Notes under the pieces: model-generated
Seen by the model: only the letters and a program-made list of their open reading frames with translations
Databases searched by the model: none
Told to the model about the DNA's origin: nothing
From: Pseudomonadales bacterium
GTDB lineage: Bacteria > Pseudomonadota > Gammaproteobacteria > Pseudomonadales > Azotimanducaceae
Assembly (NCBI GenBank): GCA_012103505.1
Contig: WLWP01000002.1
Span: 372,001 to 436,000, forward strand
Reading direction: 5' to 3'
DNA: 64,000 nt
Translations under genes and position numbers: made by a program
Part shown: positions 1 through 7,899 of the stretch, in pieces
Numbering within the stretch: the stretch's first letter is position 1
Layout: the number at the start of each line of letters is the position of its first letter

Positions 1-756
1 GTGGATATCCAAATTCATCATGCCCGGCGGATGCGCACCATCGACTAACGTCAAAATCCCTTTCGCGCGAGCCATCGCACAGATTTCTTTTACCGGCAGC
101 ACGCACCCATCTGTGTAATTGACATGGCAAAAACTAATCAACTTTGTTCGCGGTGTGATGGCGCCTTCAAAAGCGGCAAGAATCGTATCGGGTCGATTGG
201 GCGGGTGGAATTTATCACTCGATAGATCAACGACAACAGGGACAATGCCATGGCGGGCAGCGCGTAAATTGATAGGCTGACCACCACTGGAGTGATCGTG
301 GTTGGTGTAGATGATTTCATCACCGGCCTTAAGATCTAGACCAGAGGTTCCGATCGACATTCCTTCCGTAGTATTTGTAGTTATCGCGAGTTCGTTGGCA
401 TTGCAACCAACAAACTCAGCTAAACGCGCTCGCAGATTCTCCTTGGCTTCACTATTGGCGACATAACGAACGTAGCTTAAGCGGTCTCTGTCATAACCTT
501 TGATCGCTTCGAATTGGGCTTGGATGACGCTGGCTGGAGAAGGACCACGAGTACCCGTATTCATGTAGGCGATGTTCGGATCAATCAAGAATTGTTCGCT
601 TACCCAGCGCCAATAACTTTGGTCATCGGGCGCATGACCGGCACCGATCTCAGCAACTGAGACTGCCGCGCTCGCTTTGGTCGCGAGCGCTAATGAAGCC
701 GTCCCTGCCATCTGCGACATAAACGCACGACGTGAAGTGGAAGCAGATCCAGCCAT
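1..756 (-). CDS. Class V aminotransferase-like PLP enzyme, Tat-exported, 3' end outside window
   Basis: The reading frame is open from the ATG at 756 to base 1, giving the first 252 residues. The N-terminus has a twin-arginine motif (SRRAFM, residues 8-13) followed by an Ala-rich hydrophobic stretch, so export by the Tat system is likely. After that come features of fold-type I PLP enzymes of the class V/isopenicillin-epimerase group: N-T-G-T-R-G-P-S near residue 60, TTNTTEGM, NHDHSSG, and VDGAHPPGM near the edge, whose Asp would pair with the PLP ring nitrogen. The PLP-binding Lys lies beyond the window. RBS GGAGATGGGG precedes the ATG. The substrate cannot be told; desulfurase, epimerase and lyase activities all occur in this family. 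Confidence 0.8.
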   Translation of the reverse strand, partial: MAGSASTSRRAFMSQMAGTASLALATKASAAVSVAEIGAGHAPDDQSYWRWVSEQFLIDPNIAYMNTGTRGPSPASVIQAQFEAIKGYDRDRLSYVRYVANSEAKENLRARLAEFVGCNANELAITTNTTEGMSIGTSGLDLKAGDEIIYTNHDHSSGGQPINLRAARHGIVPVVVDLSSDKFHPPNRPDTILAAFEGAITPRTKLISFCHVNYTDGCVLPVKEICAMARAKGILTLVDGAHPPGMMNLDIH

Positions 757-889
757 CCCCATCTCCTTTTCGTTCTATTAACAGAGCAACAACCGTCACT
801 ATTGAATGTTCAGCGCCAACTGATACCCACTCTCGTTCTAAACGAGCTTACTCCTTTCTGTTACTCGCCGCGAAAGACCATTACGTCGA

Positions 890-1390
890 TTACGCTGTCA
901 CTACCTGGATATTTCGATCGCGAGTTTCTATCTCGTCTGGCGGCTGCCAGGCGGCGTTGGCGATCTGAAATATCTCCTCCGATACCGCCATCTTAAAGGC
1001 CATACCTTGTTCATCGTTACGGCGCATGACCCGAGCTTTGCGTTCGGCAAATGGAACATCTAACACAAAGACTTCCAGATCATGATCACACCCATCTACA
1101 CGGGCATAAAATTCTTCCCTATCCAACAGCTGCACTAAGCCGAGCTCCAAAATCACGTCGTGGTCCGCATCCAACAGCTCTAACGCGATGCGCCAGATTT
1201 GCTCTAGACATCGCTCCTTACGATCCTGGTACCAAGGCATAAACCCAGTTTCAGGCCGGTCGGGGCTGAAGAGGCTGACCATCCATTCATCCAAGTCCAA
1301 CCTTGGCACGCCTCGCTGCACTCCCAGCTTCGCGGCGAAAGTCGTTTTGCCAGCACCAACAGGTCCTTCAATCAAAGTAACCTTAGCCAT
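890..1390 (-). CDS. P-loop nucleoside/zeta-toxin-like kinase (AAA family ATPase)
   Basis: A 166-residue protein with a Walker A motif at the very N-terminus (GPVGAGKTT, residues 9-17) and a DLDEW motif near residue 33, as in small gluconate/adenylate-type kinases and zeta-toxin-like P-loop proteins. The C-terminal third contains FAERKARVMRRNDEQG, which resembles an arginine-rich lid. The ATG lies 3 bases downstream of the stop of the truncated winged-helix gene, so the two are probably cotranscribed. No antitoxin-like partner is visible unless that small neighbour serves as one. The substrate is unknown. Confidence 0.7.
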   Translation of the reverse strand: MAKVTLIEGPVGAGKTTFAAKLGVQRGVPRLDLDEWMVSLFSPDRPETGFMPWYQDRKERCLEQIWRIALELLDADHDVILELGLVQLLDREEFYARVDGCDHDLEVFVLDVPFAERKARVMRRNDEQGMAFKMAVSEEIFQIANAAWQPPDEIETRDRNIQVVTA

Positions 1391-1393
1391 CCA

Positions 1394-1696
1394 CTACCAC
1401 TCAACATCCTCGACGAGGTCGCAGGGGTTAACCTTCGGAAATCTATCGCCGATCTCGAGATGTACGGCATTGTCTCCGACGACCACCCCACGCCAAACCT
1501 TATCCTGTATTTCTTCGTTCGAAACCGTATCAGGCACACGCTCGACCAGATAGACAAGGACGTCCATCGCCTTCGGTTCAAGATGGCGGACTTCGCCATC
1601 CTTCGAGAGAGTGAGTTGTCCGGGATCGACGAGCCAACCGCCAACCGTAAACTCAGAATGAGTCTCCGTTACAGGCGGAAGATCTGCCTCACCCAA
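1394..1696 (-). CDS. Truncated OmpR/CadC-type winged-helix DNA-binding protein
   Basis: Residues about 15-75 (FTVGGWLVDPGQLTLSKDG, LEPKAMDVLVYLVER, VSNEEIQDKVWRG, VVGDNAVH) match the N-terminal two thirds of the Trans_reg_C winged-helix domain found in CadC-like regulators. After GDNAVH the expected recognition-helix end and wing (an R..LR..LGD pattern) is missing; the protein ends after about 24 unrelated residues just before the kinase ATG. The first codon is TTG and there is no receiver or sensor domain. It is either a decayed remnant of a larger regulator or a minimal DNA-binding protein. The start codon is uncertain. Confidence 0.5.
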   Translation of the reverse strand: MGEADLPPVTETHSEFTVGGWLVDPGQLTLSKDGEVRHLEPKAMDVLVYLVERVPDTVSNEEIQDKVWRGVVVGDNAVHLEIGDRFPKVNPCDLVEDVEW

Positions 1697-1707
1697 AATT
1701 GTTGCTA

Positions 1708-2973
1708 CTAGTTACCGAAGTCCCAGGTCTCTCCAGAGTGGTAGCGCCGAAGGATGAGCTTGGCCATCAGAATTTTGTGCACCTCATCAGGGCCGTCCGC
1801 CAGCCGTAACGTACGCGCGCCTTGATACATGCCTGCGAGCGGTAAATCTCCTGACACACCAGCAGCCCCATAAACTTGAATCGCGCGATCGACGACTCGG
1901 TGATAGGCAGCCGGTACAAAGACCTTGATCGCTGAAATATCCGTACGGGGATCAGCACCAGTCTCCATCTTTTCAGCGCAGTGAATTGTCATCAGGCGAG
2001 CAGACTGTATGTCCATGTAACTGTCAGCGATGAAGCCCTGCATAAATTGCTTCTCTTCAAGCTTCTCGCCACCATGAACCTCCCGCGTCATCAAACGGTC
2101 AATCATCAAATTGAACGCCCGCCACATCGAGCCTATGGAATTCATGCAGTGGTAGACACGTCCCGCGCCTAAACGATCTTGTGCCGCTTGGTGACCTGTA
2201 CCTGTACGCCCAAGCTGATTTTCCTTCGGTACACGAACGTTGTCATAGATAATTTCGCAATGGCTAGAAGCCTTACCCCAAACCGGCACCCCACGCACAA
2301 CATTCACCCCGGGTGTTTTCTTCGGCACGATTATCTGTGTCATCTTCTCATTAGCACCGCTCGGATCTTCCGGATCAGCCGTGCGACACATCACTATATA
2401 GAAATCCGCTGCATGGCCATTCGAGGTGAACCACTTGTGACCATTGATCACCCACTCGTCACCATCGAGTTCAGCACGGGTGGTTAGCGAGCGGGGATCA
2501 GAACCAGGATTGTGCGGCTCTGTCATCGAGAAACCGGATTGCATCGTGCCTTCAGTCAGCGGCTTCAGCCATTGCTCATGCTGCTCCGGCGTACCGTACT
2601 TAACTAAGATCTTCTGATTGCCTGAGTTTGGTGCGACAACACCAAACAAGGAAGATGCGCCCGGGCTATAAGACAGAATTTCGTTCATGTAGGCATGCTG
2701 GAGAAAAGACAGTCCCATCCCGCCAAACTCAGGCGGTAGGTGCGGTGCCCAAAGATTGGCTTTTTTGACCGTCTCCTGAATCTCGATCTTGAGCGCTTGT
2801 GCTTCTTTCTTAACCTCGTTGGTGGCGTTAGCGCTGTCGGCAAGCCATCCCCAAAGCCTGCCTTCGTTCGGCAGAATGTGCTGATTAACGATATCCGCAG
2901 TCGCGATGCGAATCTCATTCACTTCATCATCTAGCGCCGGTACAGGCTTCACATTCATATTTGCGTTGGCCAT
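1708..2973 (-). CDS. Acyl-CoA dehydrogenase (ACAD10/11-like)
   Basis: A full-length 421-residue flavin acyl-CoA dehydrogenase that would catalyse alpha,beta-desaturation of an acyl-CoA, passing electrons to ETF. Visible are the helical N-terminal domain with HLPPEFGGMGLS, the middle-domain signature FSMTEPHNPGSDP with INGHKWFTSNG, and the C-terminal IQVYGAAGVSGDLPL and RLADGPDEVHK. The DGPDEVH variant near the C-terminus is typical of the ACAD10/11-like branch rather than of short- or medium-chain enzymes. The start has a GGGAGAATGG-like RBS. The chain-length range cannot be told. Confidence 0.9.
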   Translation of the reverse strand: MANANMNVKPVPALDDEVNEIRIATADIVNQHILPNEGRLWGWLADSANATNEVKKEAQALKIEIQETVKKANLWAPHLPPEFGGMGLSFLQHAYMNEILSYSPGASSLFGVVAPNSGNQKILVKYGTPEQHEQWLKPLTEGTMQSGFSMTEPHNPGSDPRSLTTRAELDGDEWVINGHKWFTSNGHAADFYIVMCRTADPEDPSGANEKMTQIIVPKKTPGVNVVRGVPVWGKASSHCEIIYDNVRVPKENQLGRTGTGHQAAQDRLGAGRVYHCMNSIGSMWRAFNLMIDRLMTREVHGGEKLEEKQFMQGFIADSYMDIQSARLMTIHCAEKMETGADPRTDISAIKVFVPAAYHRVVDRAIQVYGAAGVSGDLPLAGMYQGARTLRLADGPDEVHKILMAKLILRRYHSGETWDFGN

Positions 2974-3082
2974 CCCATTCTCCCAATTATCCCTAACGGA
3001 CCAACGACTTTAACTCATTGATATATGAGACGAAACTAGCGACGACGCAACGAAAAGCCATTCCAGCTATACTGGCCGGCTT

Positions 3083-4195
3083 ATGCAAGAATCAAACACT
3101 CTAAAGTATCCGTACGAAGACCACCCGAAACCGGGCACGACCATGGAGCTCGCTCCCGGGGTCAGGTGGTTGACGATGCCCATGCCTGGGTCTCTCGCTC
3201 ACATTAACCTCTACCTTTTGGAAGACAAACGCGGCTGGTACGTCGTCGACACCGGCATCGGCAATGCCGAGACGGCAGAACTCTGGCACGAAATCTTTAG
3301 GAAAGAACTGGGCGGCAAACCGGTCATCGGGGTCATTTGTACACACATGCACCCCGACCACATCGGTCAATCTGCAATGATCACGGAAGAGTTTCGCTGC
3401 GCCTTACACATGACCCGCGCCGAATACTATCAAGCCCGTTCATTCGCCAACTCTGGTGGCAGCCACCACAGCTCCTGGCTCGGTCAGAGTTTCTACACCA
3501 AAGCTGGGATGCCTGACGATTACGTCGAACAACTACAGAAGATGTGGACACAACGTTCGTCTGAAGGTATGTCTATGCCGACAATGCCGTCAGGCTACGA
3601 GCGCCTAGAAGACGGTCAAGTATTGACCATCGGAGACCATGACTGGCAAATCGTCGTGGGTTCCGGGCATTCACCAGAACACGCATGCCTGTATTGTGCG
3701 TCGCTTAAGATCATGATCTCTGGCGATCAAATACTACCGATCATCACTTCCAACGTTAGTGTTCATCCAACCGAGCCCAATGCTAACCCTCTCAAAGAAT
3801 GGATGGACTCACACGACCGTTTCCTTTCGACACCAGACGATACTTTTGTTTTACCAGCGCACAACCTACCGTTTTACGGGGTTAGAGAACGGCTGCGAGG
3901 ACTAATCAGTCACCACGACGATCGAATGCTCGCCATCGAGGAAGCATGTGTAGCGCCGCAAATCGCCAAGGACCTATTACCTGTTCTTTTCGCTCGCGAG
4001 CTGGATCCTCGACAAATGATGATGGCGTTAGGTGAAGCCATAGCTCACGTTCACTTGCTAATCCATCGCAATCGAATCGATCGTGAGTTACATGAGGATG
4101 GACGTTATCGATTTCGTTCCATCGATCCCGATCTCGACCGACGCGCGCACCCAGGACAACATGATGCGCCTACCGACGGACCGGTCATGGTCTAG
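3083..4195 (+). CDS. Metallo-beta-lactamase-fold hydrolase
   Basis: 370 residues of the MBL superfamily. The dinuclear metal motif is clear (THMHPDHIG near residue 94), with further metal ligands in GSGHSPEHA (about 194), a following GDQILP Asp and LPAHNLP (about 258). The C-terminal about 90 residues resemble the winged-helix tail of LACTB2-like and hydroxyacylglutathione-hydrolase-like proteins. Thioester or lactone hydrolysis is the family norm; the substrate is unknown. The stop overlaps the next gene's GTG by one base, so they are likely translationally coupled. The divergent acyl-CoA dehydrogenase lies 110 bp away. Confidence 0.85.
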   Translation: MQESNTLKYPYEDHPKPGTTMELAPGVRWLTMPMPGSLAHINLYLLEDKRGWYVVDTGIGNAETAELWHEIFRKELGGKPVIGVICTHMHPDHIGQSAMITEEFRCALHMTRAEYYQARSFANSGGSHHSSWLGQSFYTKAGMPDDYVEQLQKMWTQRSSEGMSMPTMPSGYERLEDGQVLTIGDHDWQIVVGSGHSPEHACLYCASLKIMISGDQILPIITSNVSVHPTEPNANPLKEWMDSHDRFLSTPDDTFVLPAHNLPFYGVRERLRGLISHHDDRMLAIEEACVAPQIAKDLLPVLFARELDPRQMMMALGEAIAHVHLLIHRNRIDRELHEDGRYRFRSIDPDLDRRAHPGQHDAPTDGPVMV

Positions 4196-4479
4196 TGCCA
4201 GACAAGGACAAGCAGTCATCCAGTCTTGACCTCGGCCAACGGATTGCAGGGATCACGTATCGAATTCTAAAGTGGGGACGTGATCGTGTGCCGCCCGGAA
4301 TCCGAACGTTGCTCGGCATACTCTTCATGGTCGGCGGTGTTTTTGGATTTTTACCGGTATTAGGATTTTGGATGTTGCCACTTGGAGTTGCCTTCATCGC
4401 ACTTGATATCCCTCCCATGCGCCAAAGGATCGATGCTTGGCTTGTGATACTGCGTGCCAAGGCTCGCGGCGAAACCTAA
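4195..4479 (+). CDS. Small membrane protein, PGPGW-like
   Basis: A 94-residue protein with one or two hydrophobic segments (IRTLLGILFMVGGVFGFLPV and LGFWMLPLGVAFIALDIPP) between basic ends. The arrangement resembles the putative transmembrane PGPGW family, although the PGPGW motif itself is replaced by LPVLGFW. Start is GTG in a TAGTG overlap with the upstream hydrolase stop. Function unknown; probably an inner-membrane protein expressed with the hydrolase. Confidence 0.65.
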   Translation: MPDKDKQSSSLDLGQRIAGITYRILKWGRDRVPPGIRTLLGILFMVGGVFGFLPVLGFWMLPLGVAFIALDIPPMRQRIDAWLVILRAKARGET

Positions 4480-4571
4480 ACAGGCACGCGACCGACGACA
4501 TCCGTTTGCATGCAGCGAGCAGCTGCGCGACCATCCCTTTCCACATCATTTGCTAATTTGAGGAGCGCATT

Positions 4572-6017
4572 ATGAGCGATATCGCATTCCGATCTGCTAC
4601 GGAACTTGCAGCTATGATCGCCAAGAAAGAAATTTCTGCACGCGAACTGCTCGACCACTACCTCGATCGCGTCGATCGATATAACGAGGCATTGAACGCT
4701 ATCGTTGTGGACGTTCGAGACGAAGCTCGCGTAGCGGCTGACAAAATGGATGCCAGTCCCGGTGATGCTACTTTTCACGGTGTGCCTATGACCGTGAAGG
4801 AGTCATACGACATTCCTGGCGCGCCAACCACTTGGGGCAATCCAGCATGGCGTGACAACATTGCCACGGAAGATGCCGAATCAATCAAGAAGTTACGCGC
4901 TGCAGGCGTCAACGTTTTCGGTAAAACCAACGTCCCGATCTCTTTAGCAGATTTCCAAAGCTACAACGAAGTCTACGGCACGACGAACAATCCCTATGAC
5001 CACAGTCGTATCCCCGGCGGCTCATCAGGGGGCTCCGCTGCCGCACTGGCTGCTGGTCTCACCGGACTTGAAATTGGCTCCGACATTGGCGGCTCGATTA
5101 GGAACCCGGCACACTTTTGTGGTGTTTTTGGACACAAACCAACCTACAACCTACTCTGGATGCGCGGGCACACCCCACCAGGGGACATTCGCTCAAGCTC
5201 TGACATTTCGGTCATCGGACCGCTCGCGAGGTCAGCGGAAGATCTCGATCGCGCACTTCGGATCATGGCCGGTCCCGACGATATCACCGCTCGGGGTATG
5301 AAGCTGGATCTACCTGAATGGCAAGGCCGGTCTCTGAAAGGACTAAAGGTTGCTGTCTGGAAAAACGATGAACATGCCCCAGTTGCCCGGGAAGTGGAGG
5401 CACGAGTGGATCTTGTCGCTCAAGCTCTAAAAGACGCCGGTGCCATCGTCAATGAAGATGCGCGACCTAGCTTCACCGCCGAGCACAGCAACGAGACTTA
5501 CAACAACCTTTTGCACGCAACGATGGCGATGCGCATGCCCGAAGAAGACTACGAAGGCCTGAAGGCAATTGTCGACAACCTCGACCCTAATGACCAGAGC
5601 GACAACGCTAAAGTCAGGCGCGCACAGGTATCGAGTTTTAAGTCTTGGGGAGCGAACAACGAGCAGCGCCATCACCTTCGCTGGAGTTGGCACCAATTCT
5701 TCAACGACTACGACATCCTGCTTACGCCGATGATGGCAACCCCGGCTTTTGAACATGATCATCGAAAATTTGGTGAACGGACAATTCTAGTTGATAACCA
5801 AGAACGTCCATACTTCGAGCAGGTGTTCTGGGCAGGTCTAACAGGCGTTGCCTATTTACCCTCTACTGTCATCCCAACTGGACTAAACCCAGATGGTTTA
5901 CCCATTGGCGTGCAAATCGTCTCTGCCGAGTACAACGATCTTGTGACGATAGGTATCGCCGCGGAGCTTGAGCGAGAAGGCTTTTCCTTCACCCCGCCAC
6001 CAAACTATGTCGACTAG
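4572..6017 (+). CDS. Amidase (amidase-signature family)
   Basis: 481 residues of the amidase-signature hydrolase family. The Ser-cisSer-Lys triad is visible: Lys76 (TVKES), cis-Ser151 (GGSSGGS) and nucleophile Ser175 (SDIGGSIR), with the usual 24-residue spacing between the serines. RBS GAGGAG stands 7 bases before the ATG. Two bases separate its stop from mvaD, so it probably heads the mevalonate operon. GatA is unlikely because no gatB or gatC neighbours are present. The amide substrate is unknown. Confidence 0.9.
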   Translation: MSDIAFRSATELAAMIAKKEISARELLDHYLDRVDRYNEALNAIVVDVRDEARVAADKMDASPGDATFHGVPMTVKESYDIPGAPTTWGNPAWRDNIATEDAESIKKLRAAGVNVFGKTNVPISLADFQSYNEVYGTTNNPYDHSRIPGGSSGGSAAALAAGLTGLEIGSDIGGSIRNPAHFCGVFGHKPTYNLLWMRGHTPPGDIRSSSDISVIGPLARSAEDLDRALRIMAGPDDITARGMKLDLPEWQGRSLKGLKVAVWKNDEHAPVAREVEARVDLVAQALKDAGAIVNEDARPSFTAEHSNETYNNLLHATMAMRMPEEDYEGLKAIVDNLDPNDQSDNAKVRRAQVSSFKSWGANNEQRHHLRWSWHQFFNDYDILLTPMMATPAFEHDHRKFGERTILVDNQERPYFEQVFWAGLTGVAYLPSTVIPTGLNPDGLPIGVQIVSAEYNDLVTIGIAAELEREGFSFTPPPNYVD

Positions 6018-6019
6018 CT

Positions 6020-6955
6020 GTGACTAAGGCGCTCGCGCATCCAAATATCGCTCTGATTAAGTATTGGGGTAAGCAAGACAAGCTCGGTAATTTCCCAGCA
6101 ACACCGAGCTTGAGCATCACGTTAGATGGATTGGTAACGGAAACTGTCTTAACAGATGGGAGCACTGATCGCTTTGTCATTAATGGCAAAGAACAAGATG
6201 ACCCAAAGGTCGCTGGTTTCTTAGGTGCTCTACGCGCGAGCCTCTCAGTGCCGCCTCTAGAAATCGAGACAGTAAACAACTTTCCAACGGGTGCAGGTTT
6301 AGCATCTTCGGCGTCAGGCTTTGCAGCCCTGATGACAGCAATCAACGCACATTGTCAGTTCGGACTGAGCACTGAAATGATGAGCGACTGGGCACGACAA
6401 GGTTCCGCAAGTGCAGCTCGTTCGATGTACGGCGGGTTTGTTAGTCTCGTACCACCTTTGTGGCGCGCATACCCTGCAGCAAACGTTGATCATTGGCCGC
6501 TGAATGTTGTCATCGCCATTACGAGTGAAGAAAAAAAGGACGTAGGTAGCACCGAGGGTATGCGCCGCACGGCAGCGACCTCGCCCTTCTACCCCGCGTG
6601 GGTTAAAGACGCACCGGAAGATTATGCAACTGCATCTGAAGCAATCGCTCAACGAGATTTTGCTGCCCTCGCCGGAGTCGCTGAACTTAGCTGCCTGAAA
6701 ATGCACAGCATTATGCTGACAAGCGTTCCAACGTTGAGTTACTGGAATCCAACTACGCTCTCTTGCATGGACGGCGTCCGCGACATGCGGCGTAACGGCA
6801 TCGCAGCATTTTTCACCATTGATGCTGGTCCGCAGGTCAAAGTTGTATGCCTGCCCGACTCTGTCGAACAGGTGCAAGCCACCTTACGCGACATCCCTGG
6901 TGTGCTCACAACTAAGGTTTGTGCCCTGGGTGGGAATGCGCGGATACTCGATTGA
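6020..6955 (+). CDS. mvaD: Diphosphomevalonate decarboxylase
   Basis: 311 residues. This GHMP-superfamily enzyme makes isopentenyl diphosphate from mevalonate diphosphate with ATP. The family hallmark HPNIALIKYWGK is at residues 7-18, the ATP loop FPTGAGLASSASGFAAL near 87-103, and the catalytic-Asp region TIDAGPQVKV near 265-275. Start is GTG two bases after the amidase stop. Its TGA stop overlaps the TTG start of the next kinase, so the pathway genes are translationally coupled. I am sure of the family and the function. Confidence 0.93.
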   Translation: MTKALAHPNIALIKYWGKQDKLGNFPATPSLSITLDGLVTETVLTDGSTDRFVINGKEQDDPKVAGFLGALRASLSVPPLEIETVNNFPTGAGLASSASGFAALMTAINAHCQFGLSTEMMSDWARQGSASAARSMYGGFVSLVPPLWRAYPAANVDHWPLNVVIAITSEEKKDVGSTEGMRRTAATSPFYPAWVKDAPEDYATASEAIAQRDFAALAGVAELSCLKMHSIMLTSVPTLSYWNPTTLSCMDGVRDMRRNGIAAFFTIDAGPQVKVVCLPDSVEQVQATLRDIPGVLTTKVCALGGNARILD

Positions 6956-7899
6956 TCATCACTGCACCCGGCAAGGTTGTTGTTTGGGGTGAGTATGCCG
7001 TTCTGACTGGCGCGCCCGCTGCAGTCATGGCCATCGATCGTTACGCTTATTGCGAGTTGTCGACGAGCGCAAATTTCTCTTCGTTCACAGCACACGGTTT
7101 TCTTACCCCTGGTCTGCATAGTCCCGATCGAGCTGTACCAACTACTCCGGTAACGAGTCTCTTTGCGGCCATCTTGAAGGAAATGGGACACACAAAGTTA
7201 CCTTCTCACCTCGATTGTGCCATGGACACATCGGCATTCTACTCATCTGGCACAAAGATGGGGCTTGGTTCGTCTGCGGCTCTTAGCTGTGCCATCTACG
7301 CCGGGCTATGCGGAATCCTAGAACACGAACCCAACTGGCAAGAGGCGCTTCGCGCACATCGTGCCTGGCAAGGGGGAGGTGGTAGCGGCCTGGATGTTGC
7401 TGCGAGTTGGCACGGCGGTGTCATTCGTTATCAACAAGAATCTGTTGCCCAAACACTATGGCCAGAAAACTGGCACTGTTCGATTGTATTTACCGGTAGC
7501 TCTGCCAGCACACCCACACAAGTGGCAAAGTTCTCAGCGTGGGGCGATAGCGAAAAAAGTAGTCGATTAGATGCGCTTGCACAAGCGTCCGAGAATTTGT
7601 TTCAGCAGAATCCTGATCTAGACGACTTGCGACACTATACGAGTCGTTTGCGTGAGCTAGACCGCGCAGGAGACCTAAACATTTTTACACAAGAACACGA
7701 AAGGTTAGCTACAATTGCGGGTGACCTGGATATGGTCTACAAGCCTTGTGGCGCAGGAGGCGGTGACATTGGAATTGCCATAACCGAAAACCCGCAATTG
7801 TTGCAAAAATTTTGCACACAAGCCGCACTGGCAGGATTCACAGCCCTGGATACGGAGATTGCCGCGCATGGCATCCAAACAAGAGAAAACGCCGACTAA
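6952..7899 (+). CDS. mvaK2: Phosphomevalonate kinase-like GHMP kinase
   Basis: 315 residues from a TTG start that overlaps the mvaD stop by four bases; starting here places the GHMP motif ITAPGKVVVWGEYAVL directly at the N-terminus. Motif 2 is GLGSSAAL (about 105), a catalytic-Asp-type segment is GSGLDVAAS (about 144-152), and motif 3 is PCGAGGGDIGIA (about 266-277). Mevalonate kinase is fused to the reductase downstream and mvaD is upstream, so the missing pathway step is phosphomevalonate phosphorylation. Function is inferred from this context and the SG-DVA motif typical of ERG8-like kinases. It could instead be a diverged second mevalonate kinase. Confidence 0.8.
   Translation: MIITAPGKVVVWGEYAVLTGAPAAVMAIDRYAYCELSTSANFSSFTAHGFLTPGLHSPDRAVPTTPVTSLFAAILKEMGHTKLPSHLDCAMDTSAFYSSGTKMGLGSSAALSCAIYAGLCGILEHEPNWQEALRAHRAWQGGGGSGLDVAASWHGGVIRYQQESVAQTLWPENWHCSIVFTGSSASTPTQVAKFSAWGDSEKSSRLDALAQASENLFQQNPDLDDLRHYTSRLRELDRAGDLNIFTQEHERLATIAGDLDMVYKPCGAGGGDIGIAITENPQLLQKFCTQAALAGFTALDTEIAAHGIQTRENAD

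Noticed and set aside
832-846. Hairpin CTCGTT-CTA-AACGAG as a terminator
   Set aside because: The stem is only six pairs and no T-run follows on either strand.
4572-6017. Calling the amidase GatA of the tRNA amidotransferase
   Set aside because: No gatB or gatC nearby, and its context is metabolic.
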